64,000 nt of DNA from Avena insularis. Its lineage: Eukaryota > Streptophyta > Magnoliopsida > Poales > Poaceae. This document shows, piece after piece, positions 38,401 through 48,174 of this stretch; position 1 is the first letter of the stretch; each line of letters begins with the position of its first letter. Both the position numbers and the translations under genes were made by a program. The notes under the pieces are model-generated. The model searched no databases. It had not been told where the DNA came from and saw only the letters and a program-made list of their open reading frames with translations. Location of the stretch: positions 472,883,650-472,947,649 of the forward strand of contig CM042684.1 in the NCBI GenBank assembly GCA_023614405.1, written 5' to 3'.

Positions 38401-40420
38401 GCCTCAGTGCTGGCCATCTTCGCCTCTTTGCTACCACTCCTGGGAGTGTTCACCACCGTGCTAGCCCTCTTAGAGTTTTTGCTGCTACCGTTTGGTGTGG
38501 CATTTTGACTGGATCTCAGGGCTATACTCTGCGGCGTGGTGCCTTTTTTCGTTAGACTCTTGGGCGTCCTCTTCTCTGGCGTGGTATCCTTGGTGACGTT
38601 CTTCTTCGGGGTGCCCTTTTTGAGGATGCTCTTCCTACTCCTCTTTATGACGCTCCTCTGTAAGACTCTCCTCTGTTTGAAGCTATCCTCAGTCGCACCA
38701 GCCCCAGTGATGCCATGGATTAGGTCACGCATGCCTTCTAAAAGTCCATCATCTCTATTGTCGAGTTCCAATTCCTCTCCAACCATTTGCACTATCAAGT
38801 GGAAGTACACTTCACCCCTATAATGTTTCCTTATAAACGGTACGACTAAATCCCTGGTATATTTCACTTCGGTAGCCTTTTTGCTCCTTTAACCAAAATA
38901 TAACAAACGTGCTTCCTAGGAGGACCCCCACAGCACCTTCACACGTAACGATGTCATCAGGTCAGATAACTTTACCACTTCAGGATCGTATCTGCCAAGG
39001 ATTACGTCAAACTCGTCATAGAATTTTTTGTGCCATCATCTAATTTTGCAGTATAATCCGCGACACCGATACGAACGATTACTTTGCCATCATCAGGTTC
39101 TTCAGGATAGAAACCTCCGAGAGGTTCGAGAGGTGGAGCGGCACCATCAGACCCAGCCCCAATGTCACTGCCGCCATCACCAGCGTCATAGATAGCTGGA
39201 TCAACCTCGGTGGAAGTACCAGGACCAGGAGCAAGGCAAGGGCCCTTAGCAGCGGGAGCTACATTACATGGTGGACAGGCAGGGCCCCTTCTAACAGCAG
39301 CCACAATAGGATCAGTTGCTGCGAGGCCACATCGACGATCAGGAGAGTGTTTCGAGTGCTAGCAGAGTCCAGACCATGAGCTAGCTCCAGACCAGCAGCT
39401 CGTTGAACCTGAGCACGGGTTCGAGGAGGACACAGGGCATCAGTCTTTGCAACAACAGTGGGGCAGCCTCTGGAAGCCTTAGTTTGCTCAACAGCGGCAG
39501 GGATTGGGTCAACAGCAGCGAGATCAACAACAACACGAGGACGACAAGTACCAGCAGATTCCAGAGCACGGGTTCGCACAACTTGAGGACGGTTTCGAGG
39601 AGGAACAGCACACAAGGAAGCGGTCTTGGCAACAACAGCGGGGCAGCCTCCGGAAGCCTTAGTTTGCTCAACAGCGGCATGGATTGGGTCAGCAGCAGCC
39701 GAAGCAACAACACCACGGGGACGAACAGTACCAGCAGATTCCAGAGCAGAGTTTTCCACAACAACGATACGCGGACTCCTACGAGGAGGTTGCCTGATAG
39801 GAGCATGTCGCGGACGAGGAACCACATTTTGCTCAACAACAGCAGGGGTTCGAGTTAGACCTTCCTGCCCAATAATAGCTGGGCGACTCCTAGTAGCAGG
39901 AGCTTCCTCATCCAGTATGTTACAAATCAGCATAACCATTTGAAGCCTAGCATACTGTTTCATCAACCCAATTAGCTGACTGTTACATGTTATAGGAACC
40001 GTGAAGTCTCGTACATCAATGAAGTTGAACTGTGCAGTCTGCTCCGGCCTCATTTCAGCAAGTTCACGCACAGCAGCAACCAAACCAGGGATAGTGCATA
40101 ACTGCATAGGCGCCACTTCCATCTTCAGATTGTGAGCTTGATTCCATGTGCTCTTCCCATCTGCTAATTTAATGTGGTAGCCATAGATGGTGACCAGAAC
40201 CGTGTATTTGGGTTGAGTGGAGATCCTACTTGACAGAAAATTGGAGACAAAAGATAAGAATTGTTTGTCAGCGTCGTGCTAGCAAACAATTCTATGTTCG
40301 ATATATCTCTGTAATGCCAATATCCAGCTAGAAGTTATAGGTAGTGCGAATAGCAAAGAGAAGAGTAGCTCACCCGCAATTAGCCAGAAGTACTTCTTCC
40401 TCGGCAAATGGATCTGCCAT
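35437..40420 (-). pseudogene. MuDR-type transposase of the MULE, degenerate
   Basis: Exon 1 (40374-40420, ATG at 40420) joins exon 2 at 40225. A Pro/Ala-rich region with tandem repeats and a Lys/Ser-rich region (37990-38560) follow. The MuDR domain (EFRMSFRYFCIKDEFDVYRL near 37540) splices over a 130-bp intron (37249-37378) to MCPTCSKL. The MULE DDE domain (ALDGHNWMFPVAF, DACKGLTNVAKEVF) covers about 36340-37050. A SWIM finger (CTCLEWQHTGKPCDHALAF) and a zinc knuckle (CKSYHLIGHRAAGC) lie near 36060 and 35745. A 73-bp intron (35620-35692) leads to a basic last exon. Lesions: frameshifts near 39325, in the T7 run at 38373-38379 and near 36800; TGA at 38258; TAG at 36874; TAA at 36356; TAG at 36341. 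The first catalytic Asp site reads Asn (36835), and the TAA replaces the final Glu. Confidence 0.88.
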
Positions 40421-40862
40421 CCTTCGCGCTGCTCAGCTCGTCGTCGGTAGAGGCGGGCTAGATCATCGCAACGGCTGTCACGGCATTCGGCATTAGAGCT
40501 CAGTAGCAGTGAGTAGGCGCAGCAACTTTGTGCTGGAAGTCAAATGCCCGAAGAGATCATTCTGTTTGGAGAGGGGATTTCGACGCCGCCGGTGCTAGGG
40601 TTCATGCGAAAGGAGGGAGGGAGTGGATTTGTGAATTTGGTCAACGCACCATGCTCCTTTAGTCTCTCGTCTCTCCTACATGGTTGCCGCCTTGGCGCTC
40701 GCGTCACAGAAATATTACTGACATGAGGGTCCCGACCGTCTACTTCACGGGGCAGTTTTACGGAATGTTTGGATTTGGTAGGGTGAGATGAGTTTGCATC
40801 GAAATGGCCCCTCTCGGTAGTTTGTGGCCCAACATTTCGAAACGCGGCAATTTCAGGGCAAC
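40421..40862. other. 5' flank of the MULE transposase gene
   Basis: No gene is seen. The stretch carries the leader of the minus-strand transposase and a small direct repetition of GGTACCGC at 40868 and 40899 just beyond its edge. The terminal inverted repeat of the MULE should lie here, but I could not pair it with a left end. Confidence 0.4.
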
Positions 40863-41087
40863 TTAGGTACCGCGGTGCACTCGCCCGAGAACTTTGGTAC
40901 CGCAGCTCGGTAGCCCCGCCTCAGAGGTAGATGGAGGTGGGGCTATAGATAGAGAGAGACGAGCACTCATTTGATGCATCTCTTTCATTTTGGTCTCAAA
41001 GGATTTCAACAAAGTTGTTTCCAACATCTTGAGATCATCCATTGTGACCTTGTCCACAACCTCACTCCCATCTCCCTTAGTACCCAT
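40863..41087 (-). pseudogene. Copia gag, N-terminal fragment
   Basis: ATG at 41087 opens a 74-residue frame with DGSEVVDKVTMDDLKMLE and a Lys/Glu/Met-rich helix, as at the start of many plant copia gag proteins. It then runs into Pro/Ser-rich text and stops at 40863. The rest of gag and pol is missing, so it cannot form particles. Confidence 0.6.
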
Positions 41088-41124
41088 ACTTCTCTTAGGC
41101 GGTTAAGCTCGAATAAGAGTCGAG

Positions 41125-41136
41125 GCTCTGATACCA
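41125..41136 (-). promoter_or_regulatory. tRNA primer-binding site of the copia element
   Basis: TGGTATCAGAGC on the minus strand is complementary to the 3' end of initiator Met tRNA. It lies two bases from the LTR end. Confidence 0.85.
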
Positions 41137-41138
41137 AT

Positions 41139-41990
41139 TGAAATGGATCATATGGGCATCTCGAGGGGGGTGAATAGGTGCTACTTCAAATTTTAATACT
41201 TTTTCAATTTTAGGCTTGACACAAATGTAAATTCTCTAGATATGAAATTATGGGAATTTCCCTATATGCCAACCTAACTACTAAGCGTGTAAAAAGGAGC
41301 GAGGAAATTGTACTGGAGCACATGGAGACATGGGGATTTGTTTGACTACAGTTCTTTCCTTGTTAAGGGAAGTATGTGTGCGTTGGAGAGGTGGGCGGTT
41401 CTAAGACTACCAAGCCACAATAGGCCTCACCCTATTCTCCGATGGATCTCGCCACCAAAGGCCGAATCCACCTTTCCACTATTGGTACCCTTTGAGGCGG
41501 GAACCGGTGCCTTTACAACGCTAGCGGGGCAGACATCCACAACTGAATTGGAGGCTCTCGTGATGACAACAAGCTGCCACAAGAACAAGGATTATCAAAT
41601 AATCGAAACTAGGATCTAGATATTTGAAAGAAATACTAGATCGAGAATCCCCAAGTGAATGGGGGAAGTTGAGCGCTTGATTGTTGTTGATGAAGATCGA
41701 GTCCTCCTTCAGTTCCCCAAAGATTGAAGCCTTTGGATGGGTGAGGATGGAGATCTCGCTTGGAACTTAAAGAACAGGTCTGAGCCTTTTCAATTGAATC
41801 AAGAGTTTTGGCAGGAGGGATTGACGGGGAATAAATACCCCTGCCAAACCCAGCCATTGGAGAAGTTGGGGGCCGGATTATACGGCCAAGGCAAAACTCT
41901 GCCCCGGAAATGGATTTTCCGGGGGACAATCCGCCCCCCATACAGTGTGACGTGCCTAGCCAGCCTTTGCCAATAGCTCTCTGTGGTTCA
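41139..41990 (-). repeat. LTR of the copia element (about 0.85 kb)
   Basis: The 3' end of the LTR is well placed by the adjoining primer site. It contains CACCTATTCACCCCCCTCGA (minus strand), a string common near the end of grass copia LTRs. The 5' border is tentative. Confidence 0.65.
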
Positions 41991-42640
41991 ATACTCATAT
42001 TTCGAAACTAGCTACACACGAACTATGCTCTTGAAGTTATCAATGTTCCTGTCTGAGACTAAGAAGGCATCAAAAGATATGGATAGGTTGAAGTGGAGCC
42101 TTGGATTCACTAATGGGGTAGCATTAGATTGTGTTGGAAGGGGTGTAGGCTTGGCACTATGGTGGAGAGATGGCATGGATGTTTCTGTCCTGACCGTGGT
42201 GTCAGTATTATATCGATGTCAAAATCTCTAATGATAGCAAAACATGAAGAATCGGTGGTATATATGGAGAGTCGCGGATAGAGGTTTGAAGTAAGACATG
42301 GGGTAAATTGAGGTATCTAAAATCCCAAGATGATCTCCCGTGGTTATCTGTTGGGAACTTTAACGAGATACTAAGGCAACAAGAGTAGTTTAGCAGGTAA
42401 CCAGCGAAGTGATGCTCAGATGACATCCTTTTGAGTCTATCTAATGGATCATGATGTCTGATCTTGGTTCAAGGGGTACAATTATACCCCGGACAACTCG
42501 TGGGATGGTGAGGAAAATATTTAGGAGAAACTTGATCGAGGAACGATGACGACACCCTTATTCGATCTCCTCCCTTCAACTTGGATGGATCACGTTGTTA
42601 CAGAGAATCGGATCATATGGCTTTGTTGATTAGGATCTCT
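41991..42640 (+). pseudogene. LINE ORF2 endonuclease fragment
   Basis: Frames 41983-42231 and onward carry the pattern of a plant LINE apurinic-type endonuclease: LSETKK near 42050, then GLALWWRD near 42150, then after frameshifts the Trp/Gly-rich strand around GYNYTPDNSWD (42470-42500), LDRGT near 42530 and ESDHMALL (42603-42626). The endonuclease nicks target DNA in intact LINEs. No reverse transcriptase part follows, and multiple stops show long decay. Confidence 0.75.
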
Positions 42641-42850
42641 TATGAAACAAGGAGAAGTGTATCGTCTTCTGCCCAAGGGTGAAGAATGCGTGGGGGAAAA
42701 GGAGGGCATCAAGGGTCCGTGGAGTCATCTCCGTGAGTGTCTCGCGACATGAAATTTATGAAGTGAAGCGGGGAAGTGGAGTAGTGTAAGCCCTACCAAC
42801 ACAATCCCGTGTAACTAAAAAATAGAAACAGTAATTCGTAAAAAAATATA
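42641..42850. other. Unassigned stretch
   Basis: No gene or known repeat is recognised. It may be further decayed LINE sequence. Confidence 0.35.
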
Positions 42851-42973
42851 CTCTCTCCGATCCAAATTAATTAACTTAAATTTATCTAGATTCAGATGTA
42901 TCTAGTACTAAAACATGTCTAAATACATCCGAATCTAGACAAATCCGACTCAATTAATTTAGATCGGAGGAAA
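42851..42973. mobile_element. Stowaway-type MITE (123 bp)
   Basis: The terminal inverted repeat CTCTCTCCGATCC pairs with GATCGGAGG at the other end, with TA on both sides. The sequence folds almost end to end. It carries the TTTATCTAGATTC block common to grass Stowaways. It has no coding capacity and would be moved by a mariner-type transposase. Confidence 0.85.
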
Positions 42974-43200
42974 TAGAAATAAACGAACTATATGCAAAGC
43001 CAAATACATGATTTGGACGATCAAGAGGGTCGAAGCGCCGGGGTGGTTGGCCTCCACCTCCAGCAGGAAGAGAGGAGAGGGAGGTGTGCCCGGGGTGGCT
43101 GTTGCTGACTCCGGCCTCAGCGGCGGCGGTTCGGAACGCGTCGAGCTGCGACATCTCCTGCTCGCGCTTCCGTGAGAGCCATTCATCCTGAAATCCTGAG
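42974..43200 (-). other. GC-rich exon-like segment, unknown
   Basis: Starting after an acceptor-like TTTCAG at about 43188 (minus), a frame reads DEWLSRKREQEMSQLDAFRT and a Pro/Gly-rich tail. The GC-rich composition stands out from the AT-rich surroundings. I cannot name the family. It could be one exon of a host gene or a captured fragment. Confidence 0.35.
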
Positions 43201-43589
43201 TGGATGTTGTTGCTTTTGGAAACTTGAACATGTGTGTCTTTTGATTTTGGTAGAGGTCAGAAATTCTACAACCATTGCTTTGTTCTGGATCACTGAACCT
43301 TATCACTGAATTGAGTTGGGAACTTCAGAACTATTTCAAATCTGTTTGGATAGTTGGATGCTGATATGGAAAGAGCAGAGTGTTCACATATGCTCGTTGC
43401 AATTTACAGTCCATTCTCTAATATATATTTCCTTGAAAGAAGACCCTCGGTTTAGCCATGGCGTGAATCTAATTCAACTTTGCTTGATTGTAGTATCAGT
43501 TTTCCTTTATTTTATCTTGTATTTCTGAAAGGCCTACTCTCTGATACTTTCAGTTTTTGAAACAACTGGTTTCAAACTGAATCATGCAG

Positions 43590-43890
43590 TAGTACAATTT
43601 CTGTAGTATGGTATGGCCTTTTAAAATGAATTTAGGCAATTTAAATCATGTTCTAGGCAAGTTTTACTTGTTTGGATTTTCATAACAATGTAGTCAAATT
43701 CTAGTAGTATAATATGACCTTTTAAAGTGAATTTAGGCACTTTAAATCATATTCTAGGCAAGTTTTCGTTGTTTGGATTTTCTTAACAACGTAGTCAAAT
43801 TTCTAGTAGCACGGTATGGCCTTTTAAAGTAAAGTTAGACAATTTAAATCATGTTCTAGTAGTTTTACTTGTTTGGATTTCTAGTAACTC
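43590..43890 (+). repeat. Three tandem copies of a roughly 100-bp repeat
   Basis: GGTATGGCCTTTTAAA and its variants recur at about 43608, 43708 and 43811, each followed by a GAATTTAGGC-like string, TTTAAATCAT and GTTTTACTTGTTTGG. Period is 100-103 bp. The copies differ by several substitutions. Non-coding. Confidence 0.8.
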
Positions 43891-43989
43891 GGTGAGGGTG
43901 TCGGCGAAAAGCCTTAAATCACATGATTCAGAACTGCAAATCTTTGTATCCTTTTCATGTCGTCCTACTTTTAATTCATGATGAAATCC

Positions 43990-44520
43990 TCCTTTTTAAC
44001 CCTCAATTGTGTTGGTATAATTTTCAACAATATTTTGAGCGCTTTTCCTCATTTTTCTGGATGCAAGATAACCAAATGCAGAACCAGACACAGCAAAACC
44101 AGCAGTGACTCGAGCCAACTAGCTTCGTTTTGGTAAGAGTCTGAACAAACTTGTGAGCAGAGCTGAGACAATCGTTCGACTGGATTATTGCTCCCGAGGA
44201 AAGATTGTCATGTCTCCTGGATCTATCGACGATTCACCATCAGAGTTGCTCGCTTCTAGTAGCTGTACATCGTGGGGCGAGTGTGGTAGATTGTTTGATG
44301 TACCGATGTCGGTGGCTGGAATACATTGCAGCTTGTTTGTCTGCGGTCAGACATGCATGATGCATCTACATGCATTCTTCGGTCTTGAATATAACCTGAC
44401 TACTTACATGTGTCATAGTGTTAAATTTCAGTTGTTTTTTCTTAAACGGGCAGTGTCAAAACATAAAGAAAGAGGTGAACTGGCAGTTGTAACAACAGTT
44501 GTTATGATCCACTGAAGAAG
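43990..44520 (+). other. Possible last exon and 3' UTR of a lost gene
   Basis: After GGATGCAAG at about 44060-44068 a short frame reads DNQMQNQTQQNQQ and stops at 44106-44108. The following 400 bases have mixed composition like a plant 3' untranslated region. No upstream exon was found, so this is weak. Confidence 0.25.
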
Positions 44521-44837
44521 CCCTTGCAAGTTATGGAGACAAGTGCCCATGTCGCAAAAGTCCAAGACAAATTCCCAGATTCCCTGGCCAGGAACAATTA
44601 GTCCCCAAATATGCAGAGTGGTCTGTCCTCAGTAACCTGTGGTCTTGGTAGCGCTATCTGACTATCGTTGAACCGTTTCTCGCTAAATTTGGATGAAACT
44701 GAACATCATGAGACTTGTATTTGTGTAATATCCCCCGTTTAATTAGTTTGCCAAGGTATCTTTCACCAACATGTTGCAAGTTGCCACAACATTCTGATTG
44801 CATGAAACCTTCTAGTTTATCACAAAAGTATCCATCT

Positions 44838-45115
44838 GGAAAGCTAATGCACTGTCAGACAAACCATCTCTTTAAGAACCTCTCACACAAAATTATCACC
44901 ATATATGATACATCATAGCAAACGGGCATGAATCTGACAGGTTACAGAGCGAAACATGCAGGTTACAAAGCTTCCAATACTATCGAATCCATGAATGCAG
45001 TCAGACAGACCATCTCTTTAAGAACCTCCCAGACAAAACTATCACCATAGATGATACACCATAGCAAACGGGCACCGATCTGACAGGTTTACAAAGCAAA
45101 ACATGAATGGCACAG
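44838..45115 (+). repeat. Direct duplication, period about 155 bp
   Basis: Two copies share CCATCTCTTTAAGAACCTC, ATAGCAAACGGGCA and ATCTGACAGGTT, one at about 44860-44945 and one at about 45012-45100. They differ at scattered positions. Non-coding. Confidence 0.75.
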
Positions 45116-45420
45116 GATAAAACAAAATTTGAAGGTTCTTTCTTTGTACCCAACACAACATGAATGGGGAACTATGTTTAATATATGTAGTACTCGGTAT
45201 ATTAGTTCAAAATTAAAAGCTATCAAGAGGAATATTGAAACCCACACTGTTTAGCTCATTGAACACGTCACCCATTCACACTTGATCCTGTCAATACAAA
45301 ATATCTCTACATCTACAGTTTGATTGCTACATTATTGGCTTGCTACTTTCTACATTCACCATGATCATGACGAGTGGCAGCATCTCCTCTAGGCACCAAA
45401 GCCATCCATGGTCAAGCTTT
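45116..45420. other. AT-rich non-coding stretch
   Basis: No gene or repeat recognised. Confidence 0.4.
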
Positions 45421-45594
45421 TCAATGGCAGATGAACTCATTGCCGTTGTGATTTGCTACCGTGGCCATCTCCTCTGCCTCAATATCAGCAGCCATAACCT
45501 CATCTCCAGGGTCATCTACATACATATCAGAGGACCTATAATCCGTTTGAGGTGGAATCAGAGGAAGATCGGAAGCATTTGCGGACCTAGGTAC
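45421..45594 (-). pseudogene. Terminal exon of an unidentified gene, downstream of the RNA-binding exon
   Basis: A minus-strand exon begins after CAG (acceptor, 45595-45597) and gives 57 residues ending at TGA 45421-45423. The acidic middle reads MYVDDPGDEVMAADIEAEEM. Its phase joins that of the exon at 45782-45883. Chloroplast ribonucleoproteins normally continue differently at this point, so the two exons may have been joined by rearrangement, or this may be a diverged alternative end. Function unknown. Confidence 0.45.
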
Positions 45595-45781
45595 CTGGAT
45601 TTTAGTTGAAAGATATTTTAATTTCACTTCACTCTAAATAACTCTTGCTAACATGAATGTACAAATGGTAATGGTTGAAAGTGTAGTTTCAATTTCCAAA
45701 CGATAAGTACAAAATGAACAGAGATAGTGTACATTTTTCTAAGATTCAGAATATGTGAAGAAAATTGCCCAGTACACTCAC

Positions 45782-45883
45782 GTAGCGATGGAACATCTCT
45801 ACAGCCTTCTCAGCCTCACCAACAGTACTCATGGTGCCAAACCAAAATCAACGGCTCTGATCTGTTTCCCTGTTGTAAATGAT
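45782..45883 (-). pseudogene. Decayed exon of a chloroplast ribonucleoprotein (RRM domain)
   Basis: A 102-base exon on the minus strand lies between a CAG acceptor and a GTGAGT donor. It encodes IIYNRETDQSR, then TMSTV, then EAEKAVEMFHRY, the signature of the first RRM of plant cp28/cp31-type RNA-binding proteins, which bind chloroplast transcripts. The RNP1 core normally reads RGFGFVTM. Here the Gly after Arg is a TGA stop and neighbouring residues are altered, so RNA binding is lost. No other recognisable RRM exons flank it in the expected places. It is a gene relic, possibly a captured piece. Confidence 0.8.
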
Positions 45884-45899
45884 CTGTACATACAACAGA

Positions 45900-47760
45900 A
45901 ACTGAACAAAGAGCCAAAGCATACAAAATGCAAACATGTATTGTCTGACTGCCCCTCCAACAATACTGATGAGGCAGATAGTGCTACGCGTTAATAAACC
46001 ATACAAAGGTCAAGAAACAATAATTGTTCTGCAGAAAGGCATTTTTAAATTCTATGTGTTGTGCAGCAAAACTTCCTACTAGAAGCCACATCACAGTAGG
46101 ATCTCTATATTTCACAGTTTCTGAAAAAACTATATGTACACGCTTGACAAGTTTACGAATAATTGTAAGACATAATTCTGATAAAAAAAAGTTTTGAACG
46201 TTCACCAGCCTCTGTATCCCGAAGAACTGGGGTTGACTGTAATGACCATGATCTAGCGATCATCTTACTACCTACTGGCCAGTGGCCACTAACATTTCTA
46301 CCAAGAAGCAAAAAAGGTTTGCCAAAATTACTTGAGCAATGATGAATAATAAGCTGTATTCCCTCTTACCATTAGACCAGCAAAAGGGAAATCCCTGGCA
46401 AGTGTAAACTCATATCTGTGAGAAATAAATGGTTGCATTGATTGAAGCAAAAGTGAAATTTGTGACAATTAGACTATCATCATGTCACAATATAAGTTTT
46501 TTTCACACAAGAATTTACTATGTATGTTCCATGAACAACTGCACACTTCATGTAAATACGTGCATTTACTACAAAAGTTAGCATGCAAGTCCACAGTCTA
46601 TTAAGCACCCTTATTAGTGGAGTTAAAAAACAACCTTGTTAATGATGGCTAAATAAATTGATTTCTAGAACCTAGACTAAAAACAAATAATCCTGATGAT
46701 TTATGTACTGAATAATACAAATCATGTCAATTGTTTTAGAGGGTACTTATTTTACTATAGTGCACACTTCTTGGACACTGAAGCTAGGAAACTCTTATCC
46801 ACAAGCCACATCAACAGATTAACATCGACTTCCCTCAGAAAAAATTAACATCAACTAGTTAAGACAGGGTTCAGCTCATCCTTGTCCAAAGTATCAAAAA
46901 TAGTTTAAGACTCTCCAAAGCCAACACAAAATGTATCAACAATACAAAAGGTGGTCTATTCTTTGTTCCCTTGACACAGTGATACAAGATGTTACAACAC
47001 CCCCAACTGCTGATAGTTCTCCTCTACACCCAGAAACACAAGGAATAGCTAATGGAGCCTGCTACCTCAACATGGAATTCACAAGGAGGAAAACTAGCTA
47101 ATATGTTGTCTTCGTAGAATCTAGATAAAATGGTTTGGGTCTGTCTAACAAACGGGTGCCTGGTATTTAGCCCAAAACCAGTCACCTTTTAGTTCCAGTA
47201 ATTGCAGGCATCTGGAATTTAAGAAGATTCCAGGCACTTTTCATGTATTCAACCTTTTGTATCCCACGGCCAACATTTGCTTAAGTTCTGAAAGCTAGTA
47301 ACTTCTGGCAGTTTTATTCGTAACAGGGTTTCCTCTCTAGGATTTGTGAAACAATAGATATACTGTATGTTACAACATCCGAGAATATGAATGAATAGCA
47401 ATGACATAAAGATGAATCCAGGAATTCCAGAAGGCATGTTTTGGTGGTAGGCATCATAGAAGTCCAAATGAGTTTCGGTTGCACATTCTCTGTGATGGGA
47501 TTGCACACTGGTGTAAGTGCAATAACTTCGCAACGTGAGTGCGATTTGTGCTTGGGGATTGTAAAAAATATCACATTGATATGTGCTGTTCATAATTCTT
47601 TCCATCAGGTCAGAGTTGCACTGATCTATACCTGAACTTGCAAGGTTGGCCAAATGCCAAAGGCTTGTACAGATTGTGCAATTGGTGAATCCAAAACATT
47701 TAAATGTCATTTTTTCGACATTCAACTGATATGTTATCTATTAACTATCTATCATTGTAT
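45900..47760. other. AT-rich sequence without a supported gene
   Basis: A minus frame at 47249-47725 is open for 158 codons, but it is Cys/Ile-rich without motif or coding bias, so I do not call it. The rest shows nothing recognisable. Confidence 0.45.
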
Positions 47761-47783
47761 ATAGAAAAAAATCACACAAAGCG

Positions 47784-48002
47784 GGTACCCGGAAGTCGGT
47801 AATTAAACTACTCCCTCCGGTCCATACTAATGGCCTCAACTTTATCTAGATTCGTATGTATCTAGATAAGTATGTAGATGCATTCGTATCTAGACAAAGT
47901 TGAGGCCATTAATATGGACCGGAGGGAGTATATGAACATTTTGGTACCTGTTTGTGTGATTTCAAAATGTTCATATAGTTTAATAACTTACTTCCGGGTA
48001 CC
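47784..48002. mobile_element. Small foldback element (about 99 bp without insert)
   Basis: The arms GGTACCCGGAAGT ... ACTTCCGGGTACC pair over about 40 bases, including AATTAAACTA with TAGTTTAATA and TATGAACATTTTG with CAAAATGTTCATA. A Stowaway splits the left arm at a TA. The whole is non-coding. It resembles a MITE, but I do not recognise the family. Confidence 0.7.
47811..47928. mobile_element. Stowaway-type MITE nested in the foldback element (118 bp)
   Basis: The ends CTCCCTCCGGTCCATA and TATGGACCGGAGGGAG are exact inverted repeats, with TA duplicated on both sides (47809-47810 and 47929-47930). Removing it restores the left arm of the foldback element. Confidence 0.92.
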
Positions 48003-48020
48003 TCCCATGTGTTCTATATA

Positions 48021-48157
48021 CTCCCTCCGACCCATATTAGTTGACTTGGATTTATCTAGATTCGGATATATCTAGCTTGGATTTATCTAGATTCGGATGT
48101 ATCTAGATACATCCGAATCTAGATAAATCCAAGTCAACTAATATGGGTCGGAGGGAG
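48021..48157. mobile_element. Stowaway-type MITE (137 bp) with internal duplication
   Basis: The ends CTCCCTCCGACCCATATTAG and CTAATATGGGTCGGAGGGAG are perfect inverted repeats flanked by TA. CTTGGATTTATCTAGATTCGGAT occurs in part twice in the left half, so that half is about 29 bases longer than its partner. Transcribed, it would form a long hairpin. Confidence 0.92.
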
Positions 48158-48174
48158 TAGAAAAAATCACACAA

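Larger units (their letters stand above)
33600..40860 (-). mobile_element. Mutator-like element (MULE) with accessory genes
   Basis: The core is a minus-strand MuDR-type transposase gene (35437-40420). Beyond its 3' end lie a minus-strand gene for a small acidic protein (33701-34102) and, head to head with it, a plus-strand GRF zinc-finger gene (34402-34987). I could not identify long terminal inverted repeats or a 9-bp target duplication, so the outer limits are only placed by content: the right side by the copia gag start at 40863, the left side by the end of the small gene. Inclusion of the two small genes in the element is inferred from position. Confidence 0.65.
40863..41990 (-). mobile_element. 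5' end of a Ty1/copia element (LTR, primer site, gag start)
   Basis: Reading on the minus strand: an LTR ends TTTCA at 41139, two bases later comes the primer-binding site TGGTATCAGAGC (41125-41136), and the gag start follows at ATG 41087. The gag frame stops at 40863, where the MULE sequence takes over. Only the 5' edge of the element is therefore present. The LTR right border near 41990 is set by TGAA on the minus strand, matching TTCA at the other end, and by the start of LINE sequence. Confidence 0.75.

Noticed and set aside
41125..41136. tRNA gene
   Set aside because: Only the 12 bases complementary to the tRNA 3' end are present, next to an LTR end, so it is a primer-binding site. The same holds for 59659-59670.
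47249..47725. 158-codon minus-strand ORF as a gene
   Set aside because: No motif, no splice context, unusual Cys/Ile-rich composition and AT-rich surroundings.
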